Shown piece after piece: positions 63,169 through 64,000 of a DNA stretch of 64,000 nucleotides (positions are counted from its first letter, which is position 1; each line of letters starts with the position of its first letter). The notes under the pieces were generated by a model, which ran no database searches, was not told the origin of the DNA, and saw only the letters and a program-made list of their open reading frames with translations. The position numbers and the translations under genes were made by a program. The DNA lies in NCBI RefSeq assembly GCF_001434395.1, contig NZ_AZFS01000046.1, forward strand, positions 62,001-126,000. The letters run 5' to 3'. The stretch comes from Levilactobacillus hammesii DSM 16381 (GTDB taxonomy: Bacteria; Bacillota; Bacilli; Lactobacillales; Lactobacillaceae).

Positions 63169-63265
63169 TAAATCACATGGTATGACCGCGAGTGACCAGA
63201 CGGCCTGAGATTGGTGTCGGGTAACAGCAGCAAAAAAATCGATTCAAAAAAGGAGCTAAATCAAG

Positions 63266-64000
63266 ATGGAATTAAGTGATGCCAAACGTAACATTGCAAC
63301 CATGAAAGACCAACTTGCCGGCTTTAGGGGGTCGCTTTGACTTTGATGCCCTGAGTGAGAGCATCAGTGTCAATGAGGGTCAGATGGCCCAACCGGACTT
63401 TTGGAATGACGCGCAAGCAGCCCAAAAGTTGATTGATGAAACCAATGAGATGAAGAAGAAGGTTGAGGAATTTCAGAGCCTAAACGACCAGATAGATGAT
63501 CTGGAAGTTGCTGTGGAATTGCTGCAAGAAGAGCCCGATCCGGATATGCAGGCGGACTTTGAGCAGAACTTTAAGGCGGCACAAGATGCTTTGCACCAGT
63601 ACAGCCTCAATCAATTACTCAATCAGAAATATGATCGGAACAACGCCATCTTGGAAATTCACCCGGGTGCGGGCGGAACGGAATCCCAAGACTGGGGTGA
63701 AATGCTGATGCGGATGTACACGCGTTGGGCAGACCAGCATGATTTCAAAGTGACCGTGTTGGATTACCAACCGGGAGAAGTTGCCGGACTGAGTAGCACA
63801 ACTCTGCTGATTGCCGGGCACAATGCGTATGGTTACTTGCGCTCCGAAAAGGGCGTTCATCGGTTGGTTCGAATTTCACCATTTGATTCTGCCGGACGAC
63901 GGCACACCTCGTTTGTTTCCGTGGATGTATTGCCGGAGCTGGACGACACCGTGGATATTGACATTAATCCTGCTGACTTGAAGATTGACGTTTACCGGGC
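63266..64000 (+). CDS. prfB: Peptide chain release factor 2 with programmed +1 frameshift, 3' end cut off
   Basis: Translation starts at ATG 63266 (MELSDAKRNIATMKDQLAGF) and meets an in-frame TGA at 63338–63340 after 24 codons. The sequence AGGGGG (63326–63331), three bases, then CTT-TGA-C is the classical RF2 autoregulatory site with the same spacing as in E. coli: low RF2 lets the ribosome slip by +1 on CTT and continue GAC TTT GAT…. The downstream frame is open to the window end, with EIHPGAGGTESQDWGEMLMRMY; the GGQ loop lies beyond the window. RF2 reads UGA and UAA. AAGGAG precedes the start. Confidence 0.96.

Overview
The window reads as a chromosomal segment of a low-GC-phylum (Bacillota) lactic acid bacterium of the family Lactobacillaceae. 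The evidence is the gene neighbourhoods (tadA–SRP RNA–dnaX–ybaB–recR; tmk–darA–holB–yabA–rsmI; tsaB–rimI–tsaD; rex next to groESL; comFA–comFC–hpf–secA–prfB), the AGGAGG-type ribosome sites, frequent TTG/GTG starts, the CIRCE element and class Ib ribonucleotide reductase. The base composition is GC-rich for a lactobacillus. A Levilactobacillus-like species is a guess; genus and species cannot be fixed from sequence alone here.

Layout. 1–10.3 kb is a cell-envelope block: a polyprenyl-phosphate glycosyltransferase (cut by the window edge), a PAP2 lipid phosphatase and a YfhO protein, which together resemble the CsbB/YfhO lipoteichoic-acid glycosylation pathway; then an OmpR/HK two-component system, a PAP2 paralog that has lost its catalytic motifs, and MprF. 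10.4–16.1 kb holds a LOG-family protein, a hydroxyacyl-CoA dehydrogenase and the nrdH–nrdE–nrdF reductase genes behind a pair of NrdR boxes. 16.1–20.7 kb is housekeeping (methyltransferase, tadA, SRP RNA, dnaX, ybaB, recR). 20.8–24.3 kb is a minus-strand operon of an ABC exporter with a DesK/DesR-like two-component system.

24.7–33.4 kb is the most specialised region: a six-gene exopolysaccharide operon (GH8-like lipoprotein, polytopic membrane protein, degenerate DUF2334-like protein, processive GT2 synthase, BcsB-like protein, and a membrane protein with a degenerate GGDEF domain that keeps an RxxD c-di-GMP I-site). It resembles the Listeria Pss system, in which a dead GGDEF protein is the c-di-GMP receptor that switches on polymer synthesis.

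34–44.8 kb carries tmk, the c-di-AMP receptor darA, holB, yabA, rsmI, an acyl-ACP thioesterase, tsaB–rimI–tsaD, a putative HTH_42 DNA glycosylase and an ABC-F protein. 45–51.6 kb has rex, groES–groEL, an acetyltransferase and a KimA-type potassium importer. 51.8–54.8 kb contains two tandem lrgAB copies under differently regulated promoters. 55.2 kb to the end has tagO, yigZ, comFA–comFC, hpf, secA with a structured leader, and the start of prfB with its programmed +1 frameshift.

The least explained structure is a family of intergenic repeats about 470–500 bp long at full length (3972–4470 and, inverted, 33480–33951; internally deleted at 39726–40060; fragments at about 46.1, 24.4 and 60.0 kb). 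They have inverted ends, a nested ~146-bp module with its own inverted ends, and three consecutive hairpins whose stems change by compensating substitutions between copies. They encode no protein I can see and look like MITE-type or structured-RNA elements.
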